Shown piece after piece: positions 30,185 to 41,561 of a stretch of 64,000 nt of DNA (position 1 is its first letter; the number at the start of each line of letters is the position of its first letter). The stretch spans positions 1 to 64,000 of the forward strand of contig WNNJ02000777.1 in assembly GCA_012934845.2 (NCBI GenBank). The letters are read 5' to 3'. The position numbers were made by a program, and so were the translations under genes. This stretch comes from Pomphorhynchus laevis. Taxonomy: Eukaryota > Acanthocephala > Palaeacanthocephala > Echinorhynchida > Pomphorhynchidae. The notes below the pieces were generated by a model that was given only the letters and a program-made list of their open reading frames with translations, did no database searches and was not told where the DNA came from.

Positions 30185-33100
30185 TTATAATTTTTTTTAA
30201 ATTGTTGTAATTTATTCAAGAACATTCAAATAAAACAAATGTTAAGCGTAAAAATGTCCCAATTCAGGCAACAGGTTTGCTAAAACGACACTTAATTGAC
30301 TGACAAAGCATTCATAGGTCGACTATGGCGGACCAAATACCCATACGAGCGTTCCATTCCTTGATCGTCCCTCATGAGGGTGCTGCTTGGGTGATTTCCA
30401 ATTGGATCCCTCCGATTCCCGAAACACCAGAAATTGGCATGCACCAACGCGAAACCTATGATTATCCTGATCCTGGCAAGGTTAACAGCATAATTGCTCT
30501 GGTGACGCTCAGAAAAGACTTTTGCGACCCTCTTCACTAGCCGTTCAGTCTCCACACCCATGTCACCTTAGTACGAACGAGCATGAGAATTAAATATAGC
30601 TATGTCCAAGAAGAACCGCTCAGTTGGTACACCATACAGACCCGTGCATAACACATCCAATCGGGCGTTACGGTCAGTCGTGGTAGTTGACTGGGTGAAT
30701 ACGTCAGCAGATTCCAGTGGCGCTAATGTCGGTTCGATTTGTGACGTTGAACACACTTTGGAAACTACTTTTGCAAATGTGTCCCTCACCACATTATGCC
30801 TAATAATCGCTTTTCTCCCTCGCTTACAAGACAATGCATGTGCGACGGAGTTGTTATCTCCACAGACACATTTGGTTGGCGCATCTATGATATCCCAGCC
30901 GTACCTGATGGCCAGTCCATCACGGAATTCGCGGTTGCTTAATCTAAACTTGCGATCATCGCACACTCGCTGAAAGCCAGGTGGACGCCCCCTTTTGTGA
31001 TGCATATCTCAAGGTGTTGCTGACTAGGTCATTACAAGTTGCCTGTACTTTACACATTACCTCTTCACCATATGTTTTTTTTCAGGTGCCGAACCTCGGA
31101 CATGGCTGCTAGTTGCTTTCGTTCCAGTTCCGACGCTGGATCCAACTCCGACATGGTGGCACAAAGCTTGGACGAACAATTCCTGAATGGTTCTCGCCGC
31201 ATGTTTGATATAACAGATCTAGTCATTCTGACTAGGAACAGCTCTCTTATCGCTATTTCGAGAGGCATGAACCATTCAGGATCACAGCAACAGGCACGTT
31301 GTACGTGCGTCCATTTATGTTGCACCGCAAATACTAGGGCTGAGTATGCAAGTTGTTGGAAGCTATTGGCTACCTCACTTAATCTCTCAACAAGGACCAC
31401 CCATTGCTTAACCATGGAACCAACACATTCTCTTCCATATGACCCAAAACCAATCGGACAACCAAGAAGCTTAACACCATTCGTTACAACGGGAACACCC
31501 TGATTTAAGAAATTCACACATGCGTTAGTATTTGAGGGGTCAGTCAAAACACAACACTTGGCAACATTTACGTGAAAGCCGTATCGTGGTCCGATCGACA
31601 ATACTGATTCGAAATAAGATGACATGCCTGCGGGGGACCCGAAGCAGGAAACGTCATCTGTGTACCATCACTGCTTAATTGTAGGGTGTAATTGACTTAA
31701 TCGCCTGATCATAGGTATGGTGGCGGCAGCAAAGGCTACTATTACTAAAGGGTCGCCTTGCGTTAGACCTTCGCGCGATAAAATAATATCATTCTCAATC
31801 GTGAGCATAGGATCGCGACAGTAGGTGTTATCCAAAAAATGTGACAGGCTTGGACAGATCTTCTCCATATTAGCAAGCGCTAACTTCCTGTTTATTCTAT
31901 TGAATGCGTTGTGCGCGTCTATCATGAGTAGACAATGTGATGGTTAATTCTTAATGGAGTCTCGCATATCCCGAATGATGAATTCGGTGCCTCCTTTTTG
32001 CCCCGCACAAAGCTGTAGATTACCCGCCACAGATTTCATAAAGGGCGAAATGATTGATAAGATTGATTTGGCCATTATCCGTCTATACACTTCGCCGATT
32101 CCAATCGGACGAACCACGGGACACTTATCAAGGGCTATCAGTCTACATGCGACTAGAGCATCTGTCGATCCCTCATGAACACGTTTGCTAGCCAGCCTGT
32201 TCGCCAAAGATGCAATCACAGAGGCTAATTTAAGAGAATCCCTGTCAAACGATGTGAGCATATGACGCCATGATATGGCATGTACACCTGAAATCCCAGC
32301 TTAACCGGATGTTGCCCTAGCACATTTTTGGATAAGTTGCGTCGATGGCTTCAAAGAGGGAATAGTGGAAGTCAGCGCATTCTCTGTATGATTCGATAAG
32401 TAGAACTTCCACATCTATATCAGAACCAGGTGGGTGTTTACTTTCTAGAACCGATTTAAAAGTGACATTTTCAATAATCTCGTTTGGGCTAAGGCATCTG
32501 CCGCTCGGATTCTCGTCGATTATGCGGATTGCGTTCTTTTTTACAAGCCAACATTGCTTTGGAAAAGGAGCTTTGCCAGTTGTTCCCAGCGTCGGTGTTA
32601 TTCCTCAACGAACGAATGTGATTCTGCAGGCACCTACCCTCCTGTAGCAGCTCAGGTATCTTATAATTTCGCCATAAATGAAGGCGACATGCCATGCAAG
32701 AGCGGATTATTCGGGTTTTCGATAAACTAATTTTCTGCAATACACACTGACACAATATCGTTACTTTCATCAGAGCAGATCCGTCGTCACCGGGTAGGCA
32801 CGCTACATCAAAAAGTTTGGTAAGTTCATCTAAAAATTCTCGGCTCTCATTGCAGCGTGGAAGGTAGAAGAGATTCGGGCGCCATCGCATGACTTCAATA
32901 AATGCACTACGAGTGGACATATCATGCAGTGTATCGTTGTTATTTGTATTGGGTAGTGATTGTGACACGGACCCAACTGCTTGAAAAGTAATCCCAGATG
33001 CTTGAATTGTTGGTTCATTCATTTGATCGGCGTTTCCAATACCATCCGCCGACAAAAACTCGTTCTCACAATTATTGGCTGAACAGCAAGTGCACGGACG

Positions 33101-33240
33101 TTTCGCTTTGGCACACCTACAGCCTCTACAGCGAGCAGCCTGTCCACTGCAGGAACAGCATTTTGGAGGAGCTGGTCGCCCTTTCGGCATTACGTTCGAG
33201 AATTGTATTGTTGTATATATTCTTGTTCGGGGATATTGTA
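30185..33240 (-). mobile_element. LINE family E copy E2, degenerate but near full length
   Basis: Minus-strand pieces in order: 33190-32489 (MPKGRPAPPKCCSCSGQAARCRGCRCAKAKRPC finger fused in frame to the RT N-terminal region, TRSAFIEVMRWRPNLFYLPRC), 32261-31944 (CRLIALDKCPVVRPIGIGEVYRR, LQLCAGQKGG), 31925-31668 (MIDAHNAFNRINRKLAL, EGLTQGDPLVI), 31625-31065 (after WYTDD, a mutated catalytic motif), 31005-30568 (CVCGDNNSVAHALSC, RHNVVRD, ARLDVLCTGLYG, FFLDIAIFNSHA) and 30561-30292. At least two frameshifts and three stops. The 3' tail (AATAAATTACAACAATTT then A's) ends next to the eL42 gene. Confidence 0.85.
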
Positions 33241-33479
33241 ATTAGTGTATTTATTTTAGATTGTAAGTAGTCTGAAAGTTCGTCGGTTGTATGTTATTTT
33301 ATTCTATGTTTATCAGAAACCAAAATTTTTTAAGGTCATTAAAATTATTATAATAATAAGACTTTATTAATAAAAATACATAAATGGAAGTGTCGTTTAA
33401 CAAGAAGTCCATTAAAAAATAAACAGTCAGTCATCAGAAAAAATAGGTCAACAATTTCTTTGTATTCTTCCTATTAAGG
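33241..33479. other. Spacer between E2 and LINE F
   Basis: AT-rich, with a TAATAATAAGAC-like stretch near 33350. No gene or known element seen. Confidence 0.5.
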
Positions 33480-33483
33480 CCTC

Positions 33484-33548
33484 AAATCAATAGAGGATCT
33501 GAGCCCCCCCCCAACCAATCCAGCACGCCGCTTTCCAATTGAACCACC
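33484..33548 (-). other. tRNA-like segment at LINE F 3' end
   Basis: On the minus strand, TGGTTCAATTGG fits an A box exactly and GGCTCAGATCC fits a B box at 8 of 11 positions, about 30 bp apart and with a G-run between. No paired acceptor stem is seen. It may be a tRNA-derived 3' tail or a small SINE piece. Confidence 0.35.
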
Positions 33549-33557
33549 CGGGGTCTT

Positions 33558-35937
33558 TCACCCCCGAAGAATCCAATCGGTGCGGACAATGTTCGGTAAA
33601 CGAGAGACGAGGAGCTTAAGAAACCTTAGCCTTTGCTCTGGGGGACGTCCTCTTGAGAAGAAGACTAATCCCGAGATAGCCCAGGTACCCCAAAGGCGCA
33701 CCTGGGTTTTCCCATTCAACGACAGATGCTGGGCCCGTTTCAGAGCCCACCTAGCTTTCTTCAGGATACGTTTGAGTCTATCCAGGTCGGATTTCGCCGA
33801 CCAGTTCACCGAAACGGTGAACCCCAGGTATTTTACTCGACTTGTGAAGACAGGGAGTGGTTCGGAGGCAAATATGGAGGAGAGCGCAGAGAGTGCTAGT
33901 CTCTTAAGTTTTATCTTGGTCGCAGGGGTGCCATGAAAGACAACCACCTGCGATTTAGCGGACTTTAGAACAAGGTTGGATCTAGGCAACTGGTCTTTTA
34001 ATCTTAAAAAGAAACGGCTGATGTCCGAGACTACGTCTTTGCACCTGCGCCCAGTGAACAGGGCTATGGTGTCATCAGCGTACACCACTAGACGTTGTTC
34101 ACGTTTAAATATTTTAAATAGAATAATTGAGGCAGCAAGATATAAGATTGGAGAAAGTGGTGAACCTTGAGGCACACCCGTAATAGGGTAGAACTGACGC
34201 GCATCAGGGTCGTCATCATAATAAAATCGCTTGGTGTACAGCAGTATCTCCACCCTGTTAACAATTCTCGCAGGCAACCCGAGGGACCTGAGAGAAGAGA
34301 TAACAAAGGGAATGGAGATGCGGTCAAATGCAGCGGAAAAATCAAGGAAAACTGCCACAGCTAGCTGATGACTGTTCTCCTGACAAAACCGATGCACTTC
34401 ACTAACTGCTGAATGGACCGAGCGACCTTTGACAAACCCATGGAAACCAGGTGGGATTAAATTTCGCCTAATCAGATGATCGCTGATTCTACGCGCAAGC
34501 GCTTTTCGTAGATCGATACGAGGGAATTTTGAATCGAAATGGGCCGCAGGTCTTTAGGACAAGAAACCGGAAACTTTTTTAGAATAAAAATTCTCTTGCT
34601 AATGTTGATGCCGGTCACATCAGATGGGGTTGCTAATAGCATTGTGATGGCCACCTCCCTTCTTTGATCGGTTGTCAAAAGCTGACAGACACGAGAAGAG
34701 AGTGGAACGACGGTTTTGGAAGTGCTCGGAAGAGGCCCCCAGGCGTTGAGAATATCTGTGACAGATAAGTCTCTACTCCTGAAGTCTCCCCAAGGCGGGA
34801 TTGGTTGCGGAGATTGAGTGGCTCCATAGTTGTGTAGGGCAAGTGACTCTTCTAAAACTTTATCAAGGCCAATTCTACCGATCCAACCCAAGGCCCTATC
34901 CCTCCAACAAGCAAACTTCTCCTTCTTGAAAATCTTCCAAAAGGAAGACTGAGAAGGGTTAAGACGAGCAATGCTCGCCCTATCCCTACTCAGCTGGAAC
35001 CAATATCTGGTGCGCCAGTATTCATTCGAGAGAGTCTGTCTGGCGGAAGAAGAGAGGTTAGGGAGGTTCAGTAGTTTTGCTAGGACCTTGAGTTTCGTCG
35101 GAGTGGGATTAAAAATGCGACCTTTATAGGTTGTCGAAAGCAATGCGGTAGCTTGCAAAGAGAGGTAGGAATTAAATTCGGTTAAATTCTCATTACCAAT
35201 TCGGGGGAAGCGTTGGATAGCAGCCTGGAAGAAAGCCACTCTGATCGGGTCAAAGTGGAATCTTCTGCGAAGCAGCGTATCCTCTCCTATCCGCCAGCGA
35301 ATTAGATCATGAGATGTGGACAGATGCTGTCGCGACTGCTCCGTGCAGAAGGGTTTTAACAACCACCTCTCGTGGAGCAGTAATAAGTCGAGGAGTGAAT
35401 TCGTTGATGTGCAATGAAAGGTAATGGACGGTGGTTTGTGAATAAGATAACCGTTCCTGGCTCTGCGGAGAGCAGCATTAATCCAACGACCAGTTCTGTC
35501 GTTGAAGTCACCTAGTACCATGTCATAGCCGCTATTGATAATACCATATAGAAGGTCACGGTTCTTGTGAATCTCTCCTGGACGAATGTAGACGTTGGCT
35601 AGACTGAGGCGTTTACCGTTCTTAACGAGTGAAACTACTAGACAAGACAGGGCAGGACAAGAGTAATTTAGCAGGAGGGAGGACCTTAAGGAGCATTTAA
35701 CTAAGGTCAAAAGTCCTTGAGCTGAAGAGGAGTGAGGTGGGGTTATGTACGGAGTATAGTGGGAATATACATGCTTAGGGATAAATTTAGTAATGTCCTG
35801 TGGGAGACGGATAGACCGCGTCTCCTGAAGGACTATAACATCTGCTTCTCTACTAGATAAAAGTCTAAGGGCAGAAGCACCTCCCGAGTTCTACTGAAGG
35901 ATATTCAGTAAAAAAGGCTCATGTTTACTCACCATTG
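33558..35937 (-). pseudogene. LINE F ORF2: endonuclease + RT
   Basis: Likely start ATG at about 35937 (MVSKHEPFLLNILQ), followed by a TAG near 35893 where related elements have Trp (LQW). Endonuclease: EADVIVLQETR, LANVYIRPG, MVLGDFNDRTGRW, STSHDLIRW. The frame 35710-34472 runs into the RT start (SCPKDLRPISIQNSLV); a frameshift near 34400-34510 leads to the RT core 34397-33558: FLDFSAAFDRISIP, GVPQGSPLSPILY, catalytic YADD in VVYADDTIALF, KYLGFTV. No RNase H domain is visible after the RT. Two breaks are visible. Confidence 0.8.
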
Positions 35938-35999
35938 GGCTAAATTAGTTGGAAGGGGGATGCCAACCTAGACAGAGCTAGGTGCTGGATGGTTACCCT

Positions 36000-36901
36000 C
36001 CCTACCACTAGCACCGTTGCAGGTCGTACCCCCAGGGCAATATCTTCATTTCCCAGAGAAGCCTTCTTATCCTTGATCATCTTCCCCACCTTGGGGGTGG
36101 GACTGTTCTGGCCGAAGCCCCCCTCTTCTTGGAGTGGGGGGTTTTAAGCTCGTTAGGCATGGGGGCAGCTGTTGTCCCTACAAAAGAGGATAGCAGATGT
36201 CCAATCATTGTTTGAAATTGCGAAAAAATAGATCGTTTCTGGTTATCACGAAGTTGAATGATGTCAGCGTTTGACATCCGGTCGGCTGGTGAACCAGCAG
36301 CAGAGTCGTAGTTGATCGGGGTTCTAGGCTTAACAAACAGTTGTTTACATTCTTTAAATCTTCTGCAGCGCCTTGACCAGGCCGGATGTTCCCCAACTTA
36401 ATTAGCGCAAAAGGGGGAGGCCTGACATATTTCCCCTTTTACAGCATACTGACAATCCCCAGCACCACAAACACCGCATACCAAGGCCTTGCTGCATGTA
36501 GAGTACCAGTGGCCCCAGGCATGACACTTGTTACAGTGGGGGAATGTGAGTCGGTCTTCGTCAATTAGAGTGAATCCTAAGTTAAAACCTAGGAAAGGAT
36601 TCGCTGACGATTTAGAAAGAAGCAGACCGGAATCAAGATCTGTATTTGCAAAAGCCACTGGGAGGGGTTGCCTCCTTACCTAGGACTTGCCTCACTGATT
36701 GGAGGATACAATTTTTTCAGGGTTATCAAATCTTCTTCTGTTAGAAACAATGGGAAAATTAGATATTTTAACTGAGCACTGAAGGGGTTTCAACGTTATG
36801 GAACCAGAGTCCAAAAGGTGCTTGTCAAAATAATCTTTGTATTCCTTTAATAAAGAGGCATTCGGGAAGGAAACTTTTACAGTATTGTCCAAAATCTTCA
36901 C
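36000..36901 (-). pseudogene. LINE F ORF1 (gag-like, CCHC)
   Basis: 36901-36692: VKVSFPNASLLKEYKDYFDKH and ITLKPLQCSVK, a pattern of I-type gag proteins. 36658-36398: HCNKCHAWGHWYSTCSKALVCGVCG, one CCHC knuckle and a following CxxC. 36277-36077: a basic tail (SKKRGASARTVPPP). Stops and frame changes separate the three. A nucleic-acid chaperone role is known for the family. Confidence 0.65.
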
Positions 36902-36925
36902 TTATTTGAACAGCACCCTGTTTGG

Positions 36926-37284
36926 ATGAATTGATACAAACTTTCGCAAAAAATTTGATAAGAGATTGTGTTTCTCTATTGGTTTTTTGAATTGATAATG
37001 CACAGGTTAGCTGATTTTAGAATCGGGGTAGCAGCCCCTTATCTACATTTAATAAACACGAAACATCACTAACCTGGTTAGAATTGTCTCCAGTAGACGA
37101 AAGATTTGAACCAGATCGTTCATTTCTACCATATTTCATTGTAAAATCACCAAAAGTTGTAGAGCTTTGAAGCTCCGATAGCGTTTAACATTCATTTTTC
37201 ATTCGCATGACCAATTTTAAAATTAAAATTGAGCAATCATCATACTATAGAATTAAATGTCCGCTTATCTCTTAGCTTCATGTT
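36926..37284. other. AT-rich spacer, no gene seen
   Basis: Host-like AT-rich sequence between LINE F and the foldback element. Nothing recognisable. Confidence 0.5.
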
Positions 37285-37510
37285 GTTAAGATGCAAAGGT
37301 TAATGAGATGAAAGGCTGAGTTAGTTATTATATATTGCCAAAGCTTTCGCCGCGTTACGGCTTCGTAAGTGGCTCATTGTGTATTTAAGCTAAAAAATAA
37401 AGAGATATCATAAACAATGAGCCACTGAAGAAGCCGTAACGCGGCGAAAACTTTGGCAATATATAATAACTAACTCAGCCTTTGATCTTATTAACTTTTG
37501 CATCTGAATC
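37285..37510. mobile_element. Foldback element with hammerhead-like arms
   Basis: Two inverted arms of about 95 bp (37285-37380 and 37414-37510) around a 33-bp AT-rich loop, with a handful of mismatches. The right arm (+) has CTGAAGA (37425-37431), A, stem II GCCG/CGGC (37433-37436, 37442-37445), GAAA (37446-37449), and GCCA/TGGC for stem I. The left arm, read on the minus strand, has the better 3' half (GAAAGCTTTGGC) but a mutated CTTACGA core. This is the PLE type of hammerhead core, in inverted duplicate. No coding sequence. Confidence 0.6.
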
Positions 37511-37964
37511 AGCATACTGTATAATACAGCTTCAAATGAGCAACACTTTAGTATACGTAGCCCTAAAGATTAAACAAATAAATTTTTATAACACACCTGA
37601 CATCCTTTCATACTGCCGATATAAATATTTGCAAATTTTGGGTTGAGGGTATAAAAAATTGAAATTAAAAAATTAATATTTTGGTGTACGTTATATTTAC
37701 ATGAAAACTTATGTGTATTCTTGGGTTATGAACATACGAGTTTTATTTTAATTTTTTTCATTTGCGTTTGTATAAAACGGTGTTTGTATCAAACACCCCT
37801 CAACGTCTACGAAACCAATACCCTTAACGTGACCCGACAGTAACAGCTGATTCTGCTGAAGATTTAGTCAATGTCCAGATGCATTATCCACGCAAACAAT
37901 ACGATTGGCTAGGAGACAAGCCCGTTCCACATATCAATATTGCCAAGTTGATAATAATACAATA
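37511..37964. other. AT-rich spacer, no gene seen
   Basis: AT-rich, no significant reading frame and no repeat that I can match elsewhere in the window. Confidence 0.5.
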
Positions 37965-40900
37965 ATAATTCAATAATTTATTTAACGTGGCAAATGCGTG
38001 CAAAATGCACGCTTACATGACCACTAACAAACAAAAAAAGAACATCAAAAGTCACAGATAATTAGTTAATTGTTGAAATGGAATTGGATTTGTCGTTTGA
38101 AGCACGGCATAGATGGTGATTGGCGGATATGAATAGGCAGTTGATTCCACAAGAGAGGAGTAGCCACAACGAAGAAGCGGAAGCCAAAAGAGGTAGAGTA
38201 GTTTGGGACATGTAAAAGTAGGGAATTACGGGAACGCAGAGCACAATACACAGTACGAGAATTGTCGAGAAAAGGAAGATTGAGAAATGTTGAGAAATGA
38301 ACGAGACGCTTAAGGAGTTTAGAGAGGGTTGTGAGAAGTGAAATAGGACGGTACGAAGATGGTAGTGAGGAGTCGAGAGATTGTTTTTTGATGAGAGGAC
38401 GAACAGTGGCGCATTTCCAGATGGAAGGAAATGTACGACTACGGATGGACGAGTTGAACAATGTGGTTAGGAAGGGTAAGATAGAGGAGCAGATATTTTT
38501 AAGCAAGTGAGTGGGAATTGGGTCAGAAGGAGAGGTTTTATTAGGTAATGACAGCAGAACCGAAGAAACTTCATCAGACGAAACGGGAAGAAGGTGGAAT
38601 AGTTCTGGGAGGGAAGTATTTTAAAGAGAAGAGTGGGTACAAGGGGGCTACGGGTAGTAGGGAAAGTAAATTTGATAGCTTAGTTTGTAGATAAGAAGAA
38701 AAATCATGAGGATTTATATTACAAGGGATATATGATCGTGAAAGAATTGAGTTTAAGATTTTCCAATGAGATTTATAGTTGGAAGATGACTCGAGTTGAT
38801 TTCGCCAAAAGAGAGTACGTTTAGTACGTATAAGAATGAGATGTGAACGGCGTTGAGAAAAGTAGGAATCACGAAGATTTGGAGTGAGTGAGTTGGGAGA
38901 ACGTTTAAGAAATCGTTTATACATACGAAAAGAGTGACGGAGTCGACGCTTACAAAGACTACAGTGAGAATCGAACTAGGGAGCATGGCGCAAGCGCTGA
39001 GAGCGTCGGAGTCGACTAGGCAAAAGTTTATTGATGATAGACATAAATTCAGAATCAAACAGAGTGCAGAGATCATCGGAGAGAGATAGTTAAGAGGAAG
39101 TGAAAAGAGTGAAGAATTGAGTAAGGCTGTGCAGAGAATAGGGATATCGAGAAGTTTCCAGGGTCGACTTGGTGTGGATAATGGTGGAGGCGGAGAAGGA
39201 GGATGGGGACGAGTAAGAGTAAGAGTGACAAGGAAATGATCGGACAAACCGGGATCAGTAATTGACAAGGAAGTATAGTCATTGAAGCAGTTAGGGACAG
39301 CAATGATGTCGAGAGCACCACCGAGAATATGAGTAGGGCTTGTTGAATGTAATTTATAGTTAAAATCAGAAAAAAGATTAGTTAAAGTGATAGAGTCAGA
39401 GTCAGCCGGGCGATCAAGACGAATGTTAAAGTCACCGAGAACAGGAGAAGGAGTATAAGACAAGGAACAGTGAGACATAAGATCTGTAAGGTCTTTAAAG
39501 AAGATACGTGATGGGGCAACTGAACCTGGACGGTATACAATCACAAGTTCCAGAGGGAAAGGAGTTGATAATCTGCATATGAGTAATTCGAACGAGGTGT
39601 AACGGATGTTAACGTTAATTTTACGTAAAGACATTGGGTGACGAGCAATGGCAACAATACTGCCATGGTTAAAAGCAGTAAATGTAGGAGAGGCAATTGG
39701 ACGAGCTGATTCAACTAAAGAACAACCAGAGCGACATAAACGACGAATAGCAAGATCGTCGGAGTCACAATGCCAGGATTTGGTAATGCAGAGAATATCG
39801 ATAGATATTCTCTCGAAGATAACAAGGAGCATATCAGCTTTATGAAGAATGGAGCGTGTGTTGAATAGACTAAGACGAAAAGTATGCTTAGTAGCGAGAT
39901 CGACTAGCGAAGAAGACAAGTGGGAGAGATGGGACGCCATTGAATTTTTGGCCTTGTGTGTACAAAGTGAAAATTTCCATTGATTTGACGTATAGATAAG
40001 GATGACTCGCCGTTTGTTTCACTCGATGTTTCTCAATGCGAGCTAAATTGAGCTGGGCAATATCAGAAGGGGAACGGTCAGGAAAGATACGACTAGTAGA
40101 CGAAGTGGTAAGAAGTTTAGTACGTTGGGAAAGTACCAAGGATGCATGTGAACTATGTCAGAAAACAATTTTTAGGAGTGGAGGACTGAGTTGATTGGAT
40201 TTAGTGGATTTGTTTAAACGGATTAAAGATACAGGAGCGATATTATTGAAGAGGGATGGATTATTATCAGGAAGAATGGTTGCTAGGATAGACCTGAAAG
40301 CAGATACATCATAATCGAGGCGACATTGAGGAGAAGCAGATTCGGAAACCTTTAAATTAGATATGATAATGCATCAATCGCGCGAAGGAAAACGATTACG
40401 TAGTGGTGGACGGACATACCTGATAGCAGTAGAGGCAGAAGAGCAGATAAACGTGTGAATGACAGGGGTGCTAAGTGAAGATTTAAGATAGTTTGGAGCA
40501 TGTGTGACAGGAGTAGAGTGTTGAATCGGTTGATCGGAGATGTTACTGGAGATGACTTTGTCGGAAGGATGTAAATTATTGATAGGTGATACAGTTGGAG
40601 CATGTGTGACAGAAGTGGATAGTTGAATAGGTTGAACGGAGATGTTACTGGAGATAATTTTGACAGAAGGATGTAAATTATTGAGAAGTGATACGGTAGA
40701 GGTAGAGTAAGGAGTACGTGAAGAGAAGAAAGAAGTATGAGATGTATTTAGATGTGGGGATGAATAGGAAAAATGAGGTACGAGATGAAGGCCTTTACTG
40801 TTTGCATTGTTAGGAAGATGAAGATTACGGGAAGTTTTATCCGTAGTTAAAGGAGGAGTGTGTGTGAGAGAAGTTTCAAGAGCCGGTTTCATAGATGACG

Positions 40901-41355
40901 AAGGAGTTAGTAAGCAAACGGACGACGACGATATACTGGAAGATATGTTGTCGTTTGTTGATGTTCCATGGTTAACAGCGGTCTGAGTCGACTGAGAGAT
41001 ATCAAGTTTATTTATTAAGCACAAATCTGTTTTGTTAGCGTTCAGAACGTCTCCACCGTTTGAGTGGTCATTCTTCATTAGCTTACCTACGAGGGCAGCA
41101 CAACAGAAGCCGCAGAGGAAATTCCGATTTAAAACGTTGTCCTCGTCAGTGAAAGGAATGGCAACGTGAGTCCAAACATTGCAGTTCTTGTTGTCGCATC
41201 CAATTTGCTTTTCGATGTAAGCTTCCTTGACGGACTTGAGTTGCTTGAGAACAAGACGCTCAAGTAGTTTAGAGATGTTTGGGAGAAGTGAGGTTGACGG
41301 TACGAAAATTGCATTGAGAGGTCAAGTGATTGCTTTTTGAGGAGAGGACGAAAAG
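37965..41355 (-). mobile_element. LINE family A copy A8: retrocopy of the A1/A2 fusion
   Basis: Inverted and nearly identical to 11047-15440. Paired positions sum to 52402 before, and to about 53427 after, an internal deletion of about 1.03 kb (the equivalent of about 14.1-15.13 kb, most of the RT). The same ORF2 start (395 codons, 39940-38753) and ORF1 pieces occur, and the A1/A2 joint is present near 41243. It ends at the LINE 3' tail (hairpin 37996-38012) and differs from the 15.46 kb locus right after the tail, so it was probably made by retrotransposition of a read-through transcript. Confidence 0.88.
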
Positions 41356-41416
41356 TGGCCTTCACGTACTCCTTACTCTACGGTAGAGGTAGAGTAAGGA
41401 GTACGTGAAGAGAAGA
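41356..41416. repeat. Palindromic junction
   Basis: TTCACGTACTCCTTACTCTA runs into its own reverse complement (TAGAGTAAGGAGTACGTGAA), with about 10 bp between. The sequence is family A ORF1 (equivalent to about 11690). It joins minus-strand A8 to a plus-strand A-b piece, so it is a head-to-head rearrangement joint. Confidence 0.8.
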
Positions 41417-41561
41417 CAACCTAGCATATCTCATCCCACTGTATATGTATCATCAATCATTCCTATAGTCCTCAATATCACTTTCTTAGGATTCCATTTC
41501 GATGATCAACTTTCCCTAAAACCATTCGTCCGCGACAAGGTTCGCTCGTCTAACTTAATGG
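41405..41561 (+). mobile_element. LINE A-b fragment
   Basis: About 150 bp of the RT C-terminal region (SIIPIVLNITFLGFHFDDQLSLKPFVRDKVRSSNL), matching 50390-50530 (minus) of A-b2. It is directly fused to E3 at about 41561. Confidence 0.8.

Larger units (their letters stand above)
33480..36925 (-). mobile_element. LINE family F (I-like), 5' truncated
   Basis: Minus-strand order: gag-like ORF1 remnants (36901-36077) with CCHC knuckles, ORF2 endonuclease and linker (about 35937-34472), RT (34510-33558), then a short 3' region with a tRNA-like segment. RT motifs with SPLSP in place of SVLGP, and gag CCHC knuckles, point to the I/Ingi/Outcast side of the LINE tree rather than to CR1. No second copy in the window. 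Confidence 0.82.

Noticed and set aside
30325-30973. Plus-strand reading frames at 30325-30540 and 30602-30973
   Set aside because: Antisense shadows of the E2 nuclease region.
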